From Enhydrobacter sp. (GTDB taxonomy: Bacteria; Pseudomonadota; Alphaproteobacteria; Reyranellales; Reyranellaceae): a stretch of DNA of 64,000 bases. This document shows, piece after piece, positions 14,393 to 23,169 of this stretch. The translations under genes and the position numbers were made by a program. The stretch spans positions 2,478,473 through 2,542,472 of the forward strand of contig CP075528.1 of assembly GCA_025808875.1 (NCBI GenBank), in the 5' to 3' direction. Each line of letters begins with the position of its first letter. Within the stretch, counting starts at the first letter, position 1. The notes under the pieces were generated by a model. It saw only the letters and a program-made list of their open reading frames with translations, was not told where the DNA came from and made no database searches.

Positions 14393-14884
14393 TCAACGGC
14401 CCGGCATCCGGTTGAACCAGAAGGTGACCTGCTGATGGAAGTCGTTCTCGGCGAAGGCGACGTCCTGGATGATGCTCGGCCGGCCGGTGCGCGGATAGCG
14501 CACGCTGACGAGCCGGCGAAAATTCGTGTCGCTGTGATGGAAGATCAGCAGCTCTTCCTGGCGGCGATGGAACACGAACTCGTGGATGCCCCGGATGTTG
14601 ACCAGGCTGACGGCATAGCGCCCGTCGCGCGCCTCCTCGGTGATCTGCCGCACCGGAATGTCCCGCACCGGGCTCGGATTGCGGATTCCCATCAATTCAT
14701 AGGTCTCGGGCGCCATCATGCCGGGGCGGCCGCTGTTCTGGAGCCAGCGCACCATGCGATCGCCGCGCGACAACGTCGACGCGGTCCGGCGACCGAACAG
14801 GTCCGATGTTTGCTGGCACGCAGCGGCGGGCAGGAGGAGGGTTGCGGCGAGGAAAGTCCGTCGGGCGACGTCGCGCGGGATCAC
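14393..14884 (-). CDS. Lipoprotein coupled to hisI, GTG start
   Basis: The gene encodes 163 residues. The GTG at 14884 overlaps the hisI stop (GTGA) and has AAGGAG upstream, so translation is probably coupled. The N-terminus has RRTFLAATLLLPAAAC, a signal peptide with a lipobox ending at Cys. The mature part includes RMVRWLQNSGRPGMMAPETY, VRQITEEARDGRYAVSLVNI and VSVRYPRTGRPSIIQDVAF. Family not recognised; it is predicted to be an envelope lipoprotein. Alternatively the region could be read as a C-terminal continuation of a longer frame, but the stop of hisI excludes a fusion. Confidence 0.7.
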   Translation of the reverse strand: MIPRDVARRTFLAATLLLPAAACQQTSDLFGRRTASTLSRGDRMVRWLQNSGRPGMMAPETYELMGIRNPSPVRDIPVRQITEEARDGRYAVSLVNIRGIHEFVFHRRQEELLIFHHSDTNFRRLVSVRYPRTGRPSIIQDVAFAENDFHQQVTFWFNRMPGR

Positions 14885-15306
14885 GCTCGCTCCTTGCCGA
14901 TCTCGTGCATGTCGACGATCACCGGTGCGATCTCCTCGAGCTTGCCGTCGCGTATCGCGCGGAAGAAGCAGTTGTGCCGGCCGGTATGGCAGGCGACGCC
15001 CATCTGGTGGACCAGCGCCAGCAAGGTGTCTCCGTCGCAGTCGACTCGCAGTTCGCGCAACATCTGGACATGGCCCGACGTGTCGCCCTTGCGCCATGGG
15101 CCCTTGCGCGAGCGCGACCAGTAGCAAACGCGGCCGGTGCGCATCGTCTCCGCCACGGCAGCGCGGTCCATCCACGCCATCATCAGGACCTCGCCGCTGT
15201 CGTGCTGCTGGGCGATCGCGGGCACCAGGCCGTGGACGTCGAACTTGATCGCGGCGAGCATGGAATCGATCGCCGCCTGCGAATAGGTTGTCGGAGCGAC
15301 GGGCAT
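14881..15306 (-). CDS. hisI: Phosphoribosyl-AMP cyclohydrolase
   Basis: The gene encodes 141 residues, the usual length of single-domain HisI. The enzyme opens the purine ring of phosphoribosyl-AMP in the third step of histidine biosynthesis in the cytoplasm. Conserved blocks are VLMMAWMDRAAVAETM, TGRVCYWSRSRKGPWRKGDT, LRVDCDGDTLLALVHQ and GVACHTGRHNCFF. These carry the Cys residues that bind zinc and the Asp residues that bind magnesium. No HisE domain follows, as usual for alphaproteobacteria. The other his genes are not in the window. A lipoprotein gene overlaps its stop. Confidence 0.96.
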   Translation of the reverse strand: MPVAPTTYSQAAIDSMLAAIKFDVHGLVPAIAQQHDSGEVLMMAWMDRAAVAETMRTGRVCYWSRSRKGPWRKGDTSGHVQMLRELRVDCDGDTLLALVHQMGVACHTGRHNCFFRAIRDGKLEEIAPVIVDMHEIGKERA

Positions 15307-15353
15307 GGGCGTGCCTTGGCCTGCAGGAGGAAGGGGGCGTATAGTCGCGCCCG

Positions 15354-15833
15354 GTGAGAAAGTCTACCAAGGCGGCCACGGGCCACGACCATCAGCACTG
15401 CGTCGACGACGCCATCGCGGCGGCCGAAAAGCTGTGCGCCACGAAGGGCTTGCGTTTCACACCACTGCGCCGTCGCGTACTGGAGCTGGTCTGGTCGAGC
15501 CACAAGCCGGTCGGCGCCTATGCGCTGCTCGACGCCCTGCGCAAGGAGGATCTCGGATCGGCGCCGCCGACGATCTATCGTGCGCTCGACTTCCTGATCG
15601 AGAACGGCCTGATACACCGCATCGAGCGCATGAACGCGTTCATCGGCTGCAGCCATCCCGGCGAGAATCACCGCGGCTTCTTCCTGATTTGCGGTGAGTG
15701 CGGCAACGCCGAGGAACTGCACAGCGACGGCGTTGCCGACGCGGTCGCGGCGAGCGCCAGCCGGCGCGGCTTCGCCGCTCGCGACATGACGCTCGAGGTG
15801 ACCGGCATCTGCGCCGATTGTCGACGCGGTTAG
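15354..15833 (+). CDS. zur: Fur-family regulator, probably Zur
   Basis: The gene encodes 159 residues from a GTG at 15354. The winged helix has RFTPLRRRVLELVWSSHKPV, then PPTIYRALDFLIENGLIHRI. The C-terminal dimer domain carries two CxxC pairs (CGECGN and CADCRR) that bind structural zinc, and GCSHPGENHRGFFLICGECG, which fits Zur better than Fur. Zur represses zinc uptake genes when zinc is plentiful. No zinc transporter is adjacent; the closest metal-transport genes are the DUF1007/NicO pair at 42-43.6 kb. It overlaps the convergent enolase-family gene by four bases and diverges from hisI. Confidence 0.85.
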   Translation: MRKSTKAATGHDHQHCVDDAIAAAEKLCATKGLRFTPLRRRVLELVWSSHKPVGAYALLDALRKEDLGSAPPTIYRALDFLIENGLIHRIERMNAFIGCSHPGENHRGFFLICGECGNAEELHSDGVADAVAASASRRGFAARDMTLEVTGICADCRRG

Positions 15834-16954
15834 TCCGTCAGGGTTCGGAACAGACGGTATGCCGCCGCCTGCGCCTCGAACCCGATGCCTGGCAGATCCG
15901 GCGCCCGAACGTCTCCGTCGTTGATCCGGACCGCGTCGGGCAGCCCCCCGAACGGCGCGAAGCTGGTGGGGTTGACCTCGACACCGCCCAACCCCATCGC
16001 ATCGACCAGATGCAAACAGAAGAGATGTCCGCCGTGCGGCCAGAAGGCCGATCGCTTCCAGCCCGCCTGTTCCATTGTCTCGACGATGCGAATGTACCCA
16101 GACACGCCGTAGCAATGCACGGGGTCGAACAGCAGGATGTCCCGGTCGGCGCGCAGGCCGCCGTGGCGCGCGAGCAGCCGCGCCTCCGCTGCCGAGAACA
16201 TTGGCTCGCCTGCCGCGATTGGCGATGGATAGACCGCCGCGACGGACGCCTGCGTTTCGAAATCGTGTGGATCGCAGATGTCCTCGAACCACAACAGACC
16301 GCGGCCGTTCAGGGCCCTGGCCGCATCGAGGCCGGTCCGGGCGTCGTAGCTGTTCATGGCGTCGACGGCGAGGGCAGGGAACACGCGCTGTGCGATCTCG
16401 ATGCGAGCCAGGTCGGAGGCGAGGTCACTCGCGCCGATCTTGATCTTGGCGCGGCGGTAACCGCTGTCGGCAAAGAGTTTCAGCTCCCCGTCGAGCCGGG
16501 AAAGATCGTCGCGTGGATAGAGATATCCACCACTGGCATAGGCCGTGAGATCGCGCGGAGTGCCGCGGTCGCCGAACGTTTTTCTGAGTAGTGCGTGCAG
16601 CGGCAGATCGGCGATCTTCGCGGCGGCGTCCCACAGCGCCATGTCGAGGGTACCCACCGCGACGCACCGCTCTCCGTGGCCGCCCGGCTTCTCGCCCTTC
16701 ATCATGGCGGCCCAGCCGGTCAGCGGGTCGACGTCGCTGGCGGAGAGCAATCGTGGCGCGAAGCGCTCGCGGATCAGGCCGCTCTGCGCAAAACGACCGA
16801 TCGAGGAGAAGCCGTAACCGATCACGGGTTTGCCGCCGCGCGACACGTCCGTGACCAGCGCCACGATGCTGGTGGTCAGCCCGCCCGATGGAATGGTCGG
16901 ATCGCGATAGCGGGAGATGTCGACTGATCTCTCCCGGACATCGACGATGCGCAT
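15830..16954 (-). CDS. Enolase-superfamily enzyme (mandelate racemase/muconate lactonizing type)
   Basis: The gene encodes 374 residues. The barrel contains YRRAKIKIG (the K-x-K base motif), followed by AVDAMNSYD, LWFEDICDP and AAGEPMFSA, which supply the three carboxylate magnesium ligands. A histidine-containing segment (FWPHGGHLFCLH) replaces the usual His-Asp dyad region. The N-terminal capping domain includes MALWDAAAKIADLPLHALL. Enzymes of this type abstract a proton next to a carboxylate, most often as sugar-acid dehydratases or racemases. The substrate is not clear. The gene starts five bases from the metC stop, so it is probably the last gene of that operon. Confidence 0.85.
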   Translation of the reverse strand: MRIVDVRERSVDISRYRDPTIPSGGLTTSIVALVTDVSRGGKPVIGYGFSSIGRFAQSGLIRERFAPRLLSASDVDPLTGWAAMMKGEKPGGHGERCVAVGTLDMALWDAAAKIADLPLHALLRKTFGDRGTPRDLTAYASGGYLYPRDDLSRLDGELKLFADSGYRRAKIKIGASDLASDLARIEIAQRVFPALAVDAMNSYDARTGLDAARALNGRGLLWFEDICDPHDFETQASVAAVYPSPIAAGEPMFSAAEARLLARHGGLRADRDILLFDPVHCYGVSGYIRIVETMEQAGWKRSAFWPHGGHLFCLHLVDAMGLGGVEVNPTSFAPFGGLPDAVRINDGDVRAPDLPGIGFEAQAAAYRLFRTLTD

Positions 16955-16958
16955 GACC

Positions 16959-18152
16959 TCAGGCGTTGTGCGCCCGATTGAGCCGCTCGAAGCCTTCGGC
17001 GAGGTCGATCTTGAGGTCCTCGACGTCCTCGAGTCCGATATGGACGCGCAACAGGTGCTTGCCCTTGGGCCACGGTACGGCCGTGCGATACTGGTCGGGA
17101 TGGGCCGGGATCATCAGGCTTTCGTAGCCACCCCAAGAGGCGCCCATGCCGAAGATGTCCATGCCGTCGAGCATCGCGGCGACGGCGTTGCGGCTGAAGC
17201 CGTCGCGCAACGTGAACGCGAACAAACCGGAGGCGCCCTTGAACTGTCTCTTCCAGTTGTCGTGTCCGGGGCAATCGGGCAGGGCGGGGTGCAATACCCT
17301 GTCGACCTCCGGGCGATCCTTCAGCCAGTTGGCGATGTGAATGCCGCTCCGCTCGTGATGCCGCAGGCGCACGCCCATCGTCCGCAGGCCGCGCAGCGCG
17401 AGGTAGCAATCGTCCGGTGCGGCGTGGAACCCGAAGTTCTGGCAGGCCGTCTTCACCGTCTCGAACAGCGGCCGCGTCGCGCACGAGATGATGCCCATCA
17501 TCGCGTCGGAATGGCCGACGATGTACTTGGTGCCGGCATGCACGGAAATGTCGCAGCCGTGCTCGAACGGCTTGAAATAGAGCGGCGTCGCCCAGGTGTT
17601 GTCGATGATGACCGTGGCCCCATGCTTCTTGGCAACGGCTGAGATGGCGTCGACGTCCTGCACCTCGAAAGTCTGCGAGCCCGGCGCCTCCAGATAGACG
17701 ATCTTGGTGTTCGGCTGGATCAGTTTCTCGATCCCGGCGCCGACCATCGGATCGAAGAACGTGGTCTCGACGCCGAAGTTCTTGAGCGTCGTATTCGAGA
17801 AGCGTCGGGCGGGGCCGTAGGCGTTGTCGGTGAGCAACATGTGGTCGCCCGACTTCAGGAAGCCGACGATGGCGCCGGTCACTGCGCCAAGTCCGGATTG
17901 CACGGCGATGCAGCGATGCGCGCCCTCGATCGCAGCCACCGCATCCTCCAGCGCCTTCTGCGTGGGAGTGCCGTTGCGCCCATACCCGAAACCCTCGAAG
18001 GGAATGCGGTTCTCGAACTTGTCCATCGTTTTCGAGAGAATGGTCGAGGCGTGATAGACGGGCGGATTGACGATGCCGAAATTGGCGTCGGGATCGCGGC
18101 CGGCGACGGCCAAAACGGTGTCGGGGCGGGTATAAATTTTCTTCGCGGTCAT
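16959..18152 (-). CDS. metC: Cystathionine beta-lyase
   Basis: The gene encodes 397 residues of the Cys/Met-metabolism PLP-enzyme family. The pyridoxal phosphate lysine is in SVHAGTKYIVGHSD, the cofactor-binding block is IVYLEAPGSQTFEVQD with IIDNTWATPLYF, and GYGRNGTPTQKALEDAVAA is the N-terminal substrate arm. The C-terminal ASWGGYESLMIPAH is typical of MetC. The reaction breaks cystathionine to homocysteine, ammonia and pyruvate. It is in a minus-strand series with mercaptopyruvate sulfurtransferase and cysK, so sulfur amino acid metabolism is the shared theme. Confidence 0.93.
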   Translation of the reverse strand: MTAKKIYTRPDTVLAVAGRDPDANFGIVNPPVYHASTILSKTMDKFENRIPFEGFGYGRNGTPTQKALEDAVAAIEGAHRCIAVQSGLGAVTGAIVGFLKSGDHMLLTDNAYGPARRFSNTTLKNFGVETTFFDPMVGAGIEKLIQPNTKIVYLEAPGSQTFEVQDVDAISAVAKKHGATVIIDNTWATPLYFKPFEHGCDISVHAGTKYIVGHSDAMMGIISCATRPLFETVKTACQNFGFHAAPDDCYLALRGLRTMGVRLRHHERSGIHIANWLKDRPEVDRVLHPALPDCPGHDNWKRQFKGASGLFAFTLRDGFSRNAVAAMLDGMDIFGMGASWGGYESLMIPAHPDQYRTAVPWPKGKHLLRVHIGLEDVEDLKIDLAEGFERLNRAHNA

Positions 18153-18176
18153 GATGCGGCGACTATGGCACAGCCG

Positions 18177-18761
18177 TTACTTCGGCGGCCACCGATAGAT
18201 GTCCGGCCACAGGACGCGCGGGTCCTGCAGCTCCTTCTCGACCCGCCGCACAAGGCGGAATCCCGCCTTGCGATAGGTGTCGAGCGCGCGCGGATGGTCG
18301 ACGCTATTGGTGTCGAGGAAGAGTCGCCTGGAGCCGCGCTCGAAGCCGCGCTCGATGGCGCGATCAAGCAACCAAGGACCGATCCTGCGCCCGATGTAAG
18401 AGTATTCCAGGCCGAAGAACACGATCTCGTCGCCATAGAGCTCGAAGTAGCCGGCCAGCGCCCTCTCGTGCCGGGCAACGTGGATTTCATGGCCCGGCCG
18501 GTTGATCAGGTCGGTCAGCGCGTCGTCGGACAACAGCCTGCGCTCGTACCACAGCCAAGGGCGACCCACCTGATCATAAAGTTCTCGGTAGACTGGCGCC
18601 GTCGGTGCACGTTCTCGTGCAAGGTCGATTTCTAGCTTCGGCTTCTCGCCGCGCCGCGTCCAATCGGCCGGCTCGATCTCGAGGTGGGTGATGGTGACGA
18701 GCAGCTTGCCGTCGCGACGCGGTTGCGGCTGATGGGCAAAGAGCCCGGCGCTGACCGTCAT
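18177..18761 (-). CDS. GNAT-family N-acetyltransferase
   Basis: The gene encodes 194 residues. The acetyl-CoA binding loop is represented by GLEYSYIGRRIGPWLLDRAI, followed by LFLDTNSVDHPRALDTYRKA and GFRLVRRVEKE, the usual last strand and helix of the fold. The N-terminal part has ITHLEIEPADWTRRGEKPK and LWYERRLLSDD. The substrate is unknown. Its ATG overlaps the stop of the upstream SDR gene by four bases, which places it in the metC operon series. Confidence 0.85.
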   Translation of the reverse strand: MTVSAGLFAHQPQPRRDGKLLVTITHLEIEPADWTRRGEKPKLEIDLARERAPTAPVYRELYDQVGRPWLWYERRLLSDDALTDLINRPGHEIHVARHERALAGYFELYGDEIVFFGLEYSYIGRRIGPWLLDRAIERGFERGSRRLFLDTNSVDHPRALDTYRKAGFRLVRRVEKELQDPRVLWPDIYRWPPK

Positions 18762-19612
18762 GTGGGCAACAGGCCGATACGCCGGGCGATCGCTTTGTCG
18801 ATCATCCGCTTGGGCAGCGCCGTGGTGAGGAAGGTCTGCAACGGGTTGGGCGTCACCGTGTATCGCGTCTTCGGTCTGCCGGTCGTGAGTGCCGTCTTCA
18901 CTGCCTCGCCGATGCGCTCTGCGGGCAACCCCCTCGCGGCATGCGCGAGCATGTAGGTCTTCATCCGCTCGAGTGCGCCGGCATAGGGCGTTGCCGTGAA
19001 GGGAGCGATGTTGTCCTCGGTTTTGTCCCAGATCGGAGTCACGACGGAACCAGGAGCGACGATGATCACGTCGATGCCGAACAGCATCAACTCGCGACGC
19101 AACGCCTCCGACAAGCCTTCGAGCGCGAATTTCGACGTCGCGTAAGGGCCGGCGAAGGGCAGGGCGTTCCGGCCGCCGACCGAGGTGATCATGACGATCC
19201 GCCCGGGGGATCCATCGCGCGCGCGATCAGCGCCGAGCAGCGGAGCGAACGCCTTCGTCACGACGAGTTGGCCGGTAACGTTGACATCGAGCTGCCGCTT
19301 GAATTCATCGACCGGCAGATGCAGCAACGGACCGGCAACGGCGATGCCGGCGTTGTTCACGAGGCCGAACAGAGTCATGCCGGCGAGCTGCGCGTCGACC
19401 GCGGCGGCGGCGGCCGACACGCCTGCGACGTCGGTCACGTCGAAGATGAGCGGAGTGACATTGGCGCCCAGCTCCGCGGTCAATCCGTCGGCGTGCTCCT
19501 GCTTGCGAACGCTCGCGAAGACACGGAACCCGCTCGCCGCCAGGGCTCTCGCGCAGGCCCGTCCAATGCCCGTCGACGCACCGGTGACGACGACGGCGCG
19601 AGCGGTGTCCAT
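18758..19612 (-). CDS. Short-chain dehydrogenase/reductase
   Basis: The gene encodes 284 residues from an ATG at 19612 that overlaps the upstream stop codon by one base (TGATG). The cofactor loop is VVVTGASTGIGRACARAL, the NNAG motif is LVNNAGIAVAG, and the catalytic set is the serine in MITSVGG with YATSKFALEGL (Y-x-x-x-K). The C-terminus (TVTPNPLQTFLTTALPKRMI) is like classical SDRs related to retinol or 17-beta-hydroxysteroid dehydrogenases. It uses NAD(P)H on an unknown carbonyl or alcohol. Confidence 0.9.
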   Translation of the reverse strand: MDTARAVVVTGASTGIGRACARALAASGFRVFASVRKQEHADGLTAELGANVTPLIFDVTDVAGVSAAAAAVDAQLAGMTLFGLVNNAGIAVAGPLLHLPVDEFKRQLDVNVTGQLVVTKAFAPLLGADRARDGSPGRIVMITSVGGRNALPFAGPYATSKFALEGLSEALRRELMLFGIDVIIVAPGSVVTPIWDKTEDNIAPFTATPYAGALERMKTYMLAHAARGLPAERIGEAVKTALTTGRPKTRYTVTPNPLQTFLTTALPKRMIDKAIARRIGLLPT

Positions 19613-20472
19613 CAGGCCGCGCCCGTCACTATCGGCGTGTCGGCGCGGCCGCCCCATTCGGTCCATGAGCCATCGTAAACTGCGGCATCCGGAGCGCCTG
19701 TGAGATAAAGAGCGAGGGCGATGACGCAGGCGGTGACCCCCGAACCGCAGCTCGCGGTCACCTTCCTCGACAGGTCGACGCCGGAAGCGGCGATGCGGGC
19801 CTTGAGCTCGCCGGCAGGCAGCATCATCCCGGTCGTGGGATCCAGCAGATCGTTGTAGGGAAGATTGAAGGCGCCCGGCATGTGACCGCCGCGCAGGCCG
19901 GCGCGCGGTTCTGGCACCTCGCCGCGAAAGCGCGCGGCGGCACGGGCATCGACGACCTGCTCGCGCTTGCTGTCGAGCAGTGCGCGCACGTCGTCGATCG
20001 AGCGCACCAGCGAATTGTCGAGCCGCGCCGTGAAATGCCGATCGCGCGGCACGGTCGGATCGTCGGTCACCGACCTTCCCTCGGCCAGCCACTTGGGCAG
20101 GCCGCCGTTGAGGACGGCGACATCCTTGTGACCCATGGCGCGGAACATCCACCAGACCCGGCAGGCGCCGGTCATCGGCGCCGTGTCGTAGACGACGATC
20201 TTGTTGCCATCCCCGAGGCCGAGCTTGCGCACGCGCGCCGAGAATTTCTCCGGGGAGGGCAGCATGTGAGGCAACGGGCTCGACGTGTCAGCGATCTCGT
20301 CGATGTCGAAGAACACGGCGCCTGGCAAGTGCCGTTCGGCGAACTCGGCCTTGGGATCGCGTTTTTGTGCGGGCAGGAAGAACGAGCCATCGACGATGCG
20401 CACGTCGGGGGACGTGAGATGCGAAGCGAGCCAGTCGGTGCTGACCAGAGCGTCCGGTCTTGCGTAGTCCAT
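19612..20472 (-). CDS. sseA: 3-mercaptopyruvate sulfurtransferase
   Basis: The gene encodes 286 residues from the ATG at 20472. It has two rhodanese domains. The second carries the active-site loop CGSGVTA, which distinguishes mercaptopyruvate sulfurtransferase from thiosulfate sulfurtransferase (CRxGx[R/T]). Other landmarks are GHMPGAFNLPYNDLLD, VVDARAAARFRGEVPEPRAG and the N-terminal RHLPGAVFFDIDEIADTSSP. The enzyme moves sulfur from 3-mercaptopyruvate to an acceptor such as cyanide or thioredoxin. It sits between the alanyl-tRNA editing gene (14 bases upstream) and the SDR gene. Confidence 0.95.
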   Translation of the reverse strand: MDYARPDALVSTDWLASHLTSPDVRIVDGSFFLPAQKRDPKAEFAERHLPGAVFFDIDEIADTSSPLPHMLPSPEKFSARVRKLGLGDGNKIVVYDTAPMTGACRVWWMFRAMGHKDVAVLNGGLPKWLAEGRSVTDDPTVPRDRHFTARLDNSLVRSIDDVRALLDSKREQVVDARAAARFRGEVPEPRAGLRGGHMPGAFNLPYNDLLDPTTGMMLPAGELKARIAASGVDLSRKVTASCGSGVTACVIALALYLTGAPDAAVYDGSWTEWGGRADTPIVTGAA

Positions 20473-20486
20473 CAGGGCTATTCCTC

Positions 20487-21188
20487 TCAGGCCAGAGCGA
20501 TGATGAATCGCCGGTTCATTTTTCCCTTGTTCTCGATCTTGACGCACTCCACGCGGCCGATCTCCGCTGTCCGCGCGACGTGCGTACCGCCACAGGCCTG
20601 AAGGTCGACACCCTCGATCTCCAACAGCCGAACGCGCCCGGCATTCATGGGCGGCCGTACGCTCATCGTCTTCACGAGTTCCGGTCGCGCCGCGAGTTCC
20701 TCGTCGGTTATCCATTGCGGCACGACAGGGCGGTCGAGGGCTATCAGGGCATTCATCTGCTCGGTCACCCACTCCTTGGCCGGCACTTCACCTTCCAGGT
20801 TGAAGTCGAGGCGGCTTTTGTCGGCGTTGACCTGGCCGCCCGTGACATTGCCTTTGATGACGGCGGACATCACGTGCAAGGCGGTGTGCATGCGCATGTG
20901 AAGGTAGCGGCGGTCCCAATCCAGCACGGCATGGACACTGGTGCCGGGCGCCGGACGGGGTGCGTCGGCGGCGAGCACGTGCAACACGTCGCTTCCTTCG
21001 ACTTTCACGGAATCGACGATGCGCGACTCGCCGCCTTGCCAGCGCAGCAGGCCCGTGTCGCCCGGCTGCCCGCCGCCCGTCGGGTAGAAAATAGATCGAT
21101 CGAGGCGGACGCCGCGTTCGTCGACAGCCGTGACCGTCGCATCCGTTTCCCTGAGATACGCATCCTGCCGGAAGAGTTCGTCGACCAT
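20487..21188 (-). CDS. alaX: Alanyl-tRNA editing protein AlaX
   Basis: The gene encodes 233 residues from the ATG at 21188. AlaX is a free-standing version of the AlaRS editing domain that hydrolyses Ser-tRNA(Ala) or Gly-tRNA(Ala). The zinc-binding motifs are present: HMRMHTALHVM (HxxxH) and CGGTHVAR. An N-terminal beta-barrel with FYPTGGGQPGDTG makes it the longer AlaX-M type. It lies next to sseA and in the same operon series as cysK and metC. Linkage with sulfur genes is frequently seen for AlaX in proteobacteria as I recall it, but the reason is not known to me. Confidence 0.93.
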   Translation of the reverse strand: MVDELFRQDAYLRETDATVTAVDERGVRLDRSIFYPTGGGQPGDTGLLRWQGGESRIVDSVKVEGSDVLHVLAADAPRPAPGTSVHAVLDWDRRYLHMRMHTALHVMSAVIKGNVTGGQVNADKSRLDFNLEGEVPAKEWVTEQMNALIALDRPVVPQWITDEELAARPELVKTMSVRPPMNAGRVRLLEIEGVDLQACGGTHVARTAEIGRVECVKIENKGKMNRRFIIALA

Positions 21189-21198
21189 GAAGCGGGAT

Positions 21199-22110
21199 TT
21201 AGGCTCTTGGCAAGCGTGCCGCAACGTCCTTCCGACGCGGCATCGACGGGGCCGCACCCAGACCTTCGACGCAACACGCCGCCGCGGCGTTGGCGAAGCG
21301 GGCGGCCTCCAGCAGGGGGATGCCGCATGACAACTGGGCCGCCAGGGCGCCAACGAAACAGTCGCCGGCCCCCGTGGTGTCGACGACGCGGACTCGATGC
21401 CCGGGGAGTTCCGTCGCCCGATCGCCGGCGACGACCATGGCGCCGCGAGCGCCAAGGGTGGCGATGACGGCACCCACGCCCTTCTGCCGAAGCCGTTCGC
21501 AGGCCGCGACGATCATCCGGCGGGAACTGGTCGGGGTGAGCTTGATTCCGGTCGCCTGGCGGAGTTCGAGTTCATTGACGACGGCGATGTCGACCAACCG
21601 GAGGAGGCGGACCGGGTGAGGCATCATGGGTGCCATGTTGAGGACCGTTCGCGCTCCCGCAGCCCGCGCTCTTTGGAAGGCGTACTCGGTCGTGGCAACC
21701 GGGGTCTCGAACTGCGCGAGCCAGATCTCTCCCGCGCGCGGTCGGCGGCGGATCATCCGGGCCTCGAACGACATGTTGGCGCCCGAGGCGCCGGTGATCG
21801 CATTGTCACCGCCGGCGACCTGGATGAGCGCCACGCCCGTGGTCTCGCCGCGGATGACCCGGACGCCGGTGCTGTCGACGTCCTCGTCCGCCAGCACGCC
21901 GCGCAAGGTGCAGCCGAACGCGTCGTTGCCGACGGCGCCGATCATCGCCGTTGGAGCACCGAGGCGCGCCGCCGCGACCGCCTGATTCAGGCCCTTGCCT
22001 CCGGGAAGAAGGGTTACGGTCGCGCCCAGCACGGTTTCACCGGCGGCCGGACGCCGCGCGCTTTGCGCGATGACGTCCATGTTGAGGCTGCCGCAGACGA
22101 CGATGGTCAT
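21199..22110 (-). CDS. rbsK: Ribokinase-type PfkB sugar kinase
   Basis: The gene encodes 303 residues. The N-terminal PfkB signature is PGGKGLNQAVAAARLG, and the C-terminal signature is VRVVDTTGAGDCFVGALA with the catalytic Asp in the GAGD block. VVCGSLNMDVIAQ at the start and VNELELRQATG in the middle follow ribokinase. The family phosphorylates ribose or a similar sugar with ATP at O5. No ribose transporter is adjacent, so the substrate could be another sugar or nucleoside. Its start overlaps the stop of cysK by four bases. Confidence 0.88.
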   Translation of the reverse strand: MTIVVCGSLNMDVIAQSARRPAAGETVLGATVTLLPGGKGLNQAVAAARLGAPTAMIGAVGNDAFGCTLRGVLADEDVDSTGVRVIRGETTGVALIQVAGGDNAITGASGANMSFEARMIRRRPRAGEIWLAQFETPVATTEYAFQRARAAGARTVLNMAPMMPHPVRLLRLVDIAVVNELELRQATGIKLTPTSSRRMIVAACERLRQKGVGAVIATLGARGAMVVAGDRATELPGHRVRVVDTTGAGDCFVGALAAQLSCGIPLLEAARFANAAAACCVEGLGAAPSMPRRKDVAARLPRA

Positions 22111-23108
22111 TTCATCCAGGACGGCAGCGGCAGGTTCTTCTCACGCAGGAAAGCCGGATTGAACAGCTTCGACTGATAGCGCTGTCCGCCGTCGGCCAGG
22201 ATGGTGACGACGATCTTGCCCGGTCCCAGTTCCCGGGCCAGCCTCATTGCGCCGACGATGTTGATGGCGGTCGAGCCGCCCAGGACGAGACCCTCGTGCT
22301 CAATCAGATCGAACAGAACGGGCAGGGCTTCCTCGTCGGAGATCTGGTAGGCCATGTCGATCGGCGTGCCCTCCAGGTTCGCCGTCACGCGTCCCTGGCC
22401 GATACCTTCGGTGATCGAATTGCCTTCGGCCTTGAGTTCGCCCTTCGTCTTCCAGCTGTAGAGTGCCGACCCCATGGGATCGCTGAGCGCGATCTTGACG
22501 TTCGGGTCGCGCTCTTTGAGCGCACGGGCGATGCCGCCGAGCGTGCCGCCGCTGCCGACCGAGCAGGTGAAGCCAGCGATCTTGCCGTCGGTCTGCTCCC
22601 AGATTTCGGGGCCGGTGGTGCGATAGTGACCGTCGCGGTTCGCGACATTGTCGAACTGGTTGGCCCAGATGGCGCCGTTGGGCTCCTTGGCAGCGATCTC
22701 CTCGGCCAGCCTGCCCGAGTAGCGGACATAGTTGCCGGGGTTGGAGTAGGGAAGGGCCGGCACGAGCCTGAGGTCGGCGCCGCACAGGCGCAGCATGTCC
22801 TTCTTTTCCTGGCTCTGCGTCTCCGGCATCACGATGATCGATCGGTAGCCGCGCGCGTTGGCGACCAGGGCGATGCCGATCCCGGTGTTTCCGGCGGTGC
22901 CTTCGACGATCACACCGCCGGGCCGGAGCTTCCCGTTCTTCTCCGCGTCCTCGATGATGGCGAGGGCCGCGCGGTCCTTCACCGATCCGCCGGGGTTGAG
23001 GAACTCAGCCTTGCCGTAGATCTCGCAACCCGTGGCCTCGGAAGCGGCCCGCAACTTGATCAGCGGCGTGTTGCCGATGCTATCGATGAATCCCGACCGA
23101 ACCTTCAT
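22107..23108 (-). CDS. cysK: Cysteine synthase A (O-acetylserine sulfhydrylase)
   Basis: The gene encodes 333 residues. I chose the ATG at 23108 (KVRSGFIDSIGNTPLIKL), with GGAAGG upstream; a longer frame reaches 23144. The PLP lysine is in NPGGSVKDRAAL, the substrate loop is VEGTAGNTGIGIALV (T-x-GNTG), and the phosphate-binding loop is CSVGSGGTLGG. The reaction makes cysteine from O-acetylserine and sulfide. The C-terminus ends with YQSKLFNPAFL. Together with metC and sseA it forms a sulfur-metabolism block. The gene after it, ribokinase, is overlapped by four bases. Confidence 0.95.
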   Translation of the reverse strand: MKVRSGFIDSIGNTPLIKLRAASEATGCEIYGKAEFLNPGGSVKDRAALAIIEDAEKNGKLRPGGVIVEGTAGNTGIGIALVANARGYRSIIVMPETQSQEKKDMLRLCGADLRLVPALPYSNPGNYVRYSGRLAEEIAAKEPNGAIWANQFDNVANRDGHYRTTGPEIWEQTDGKIAGFTCSVGSGGTLGGIARALKERDPNVKIALSDPMGSALYSWKTKGELKAEGNSITEGIGQGRVTANLEGTPIDMAYQISDEEALPVLFDLIEHEGLVLGGSTAINIVGAMRLARELGPGKIVVTILADGGQRYQSKLFNPAFLREKNLPLPSWMK

Positions 23109-23169
23109 GATCTGTCGCCTTCCGGACCCCGCACGCGCTCCCAAAGCGACCGTAGCTCACTCGATGCCG

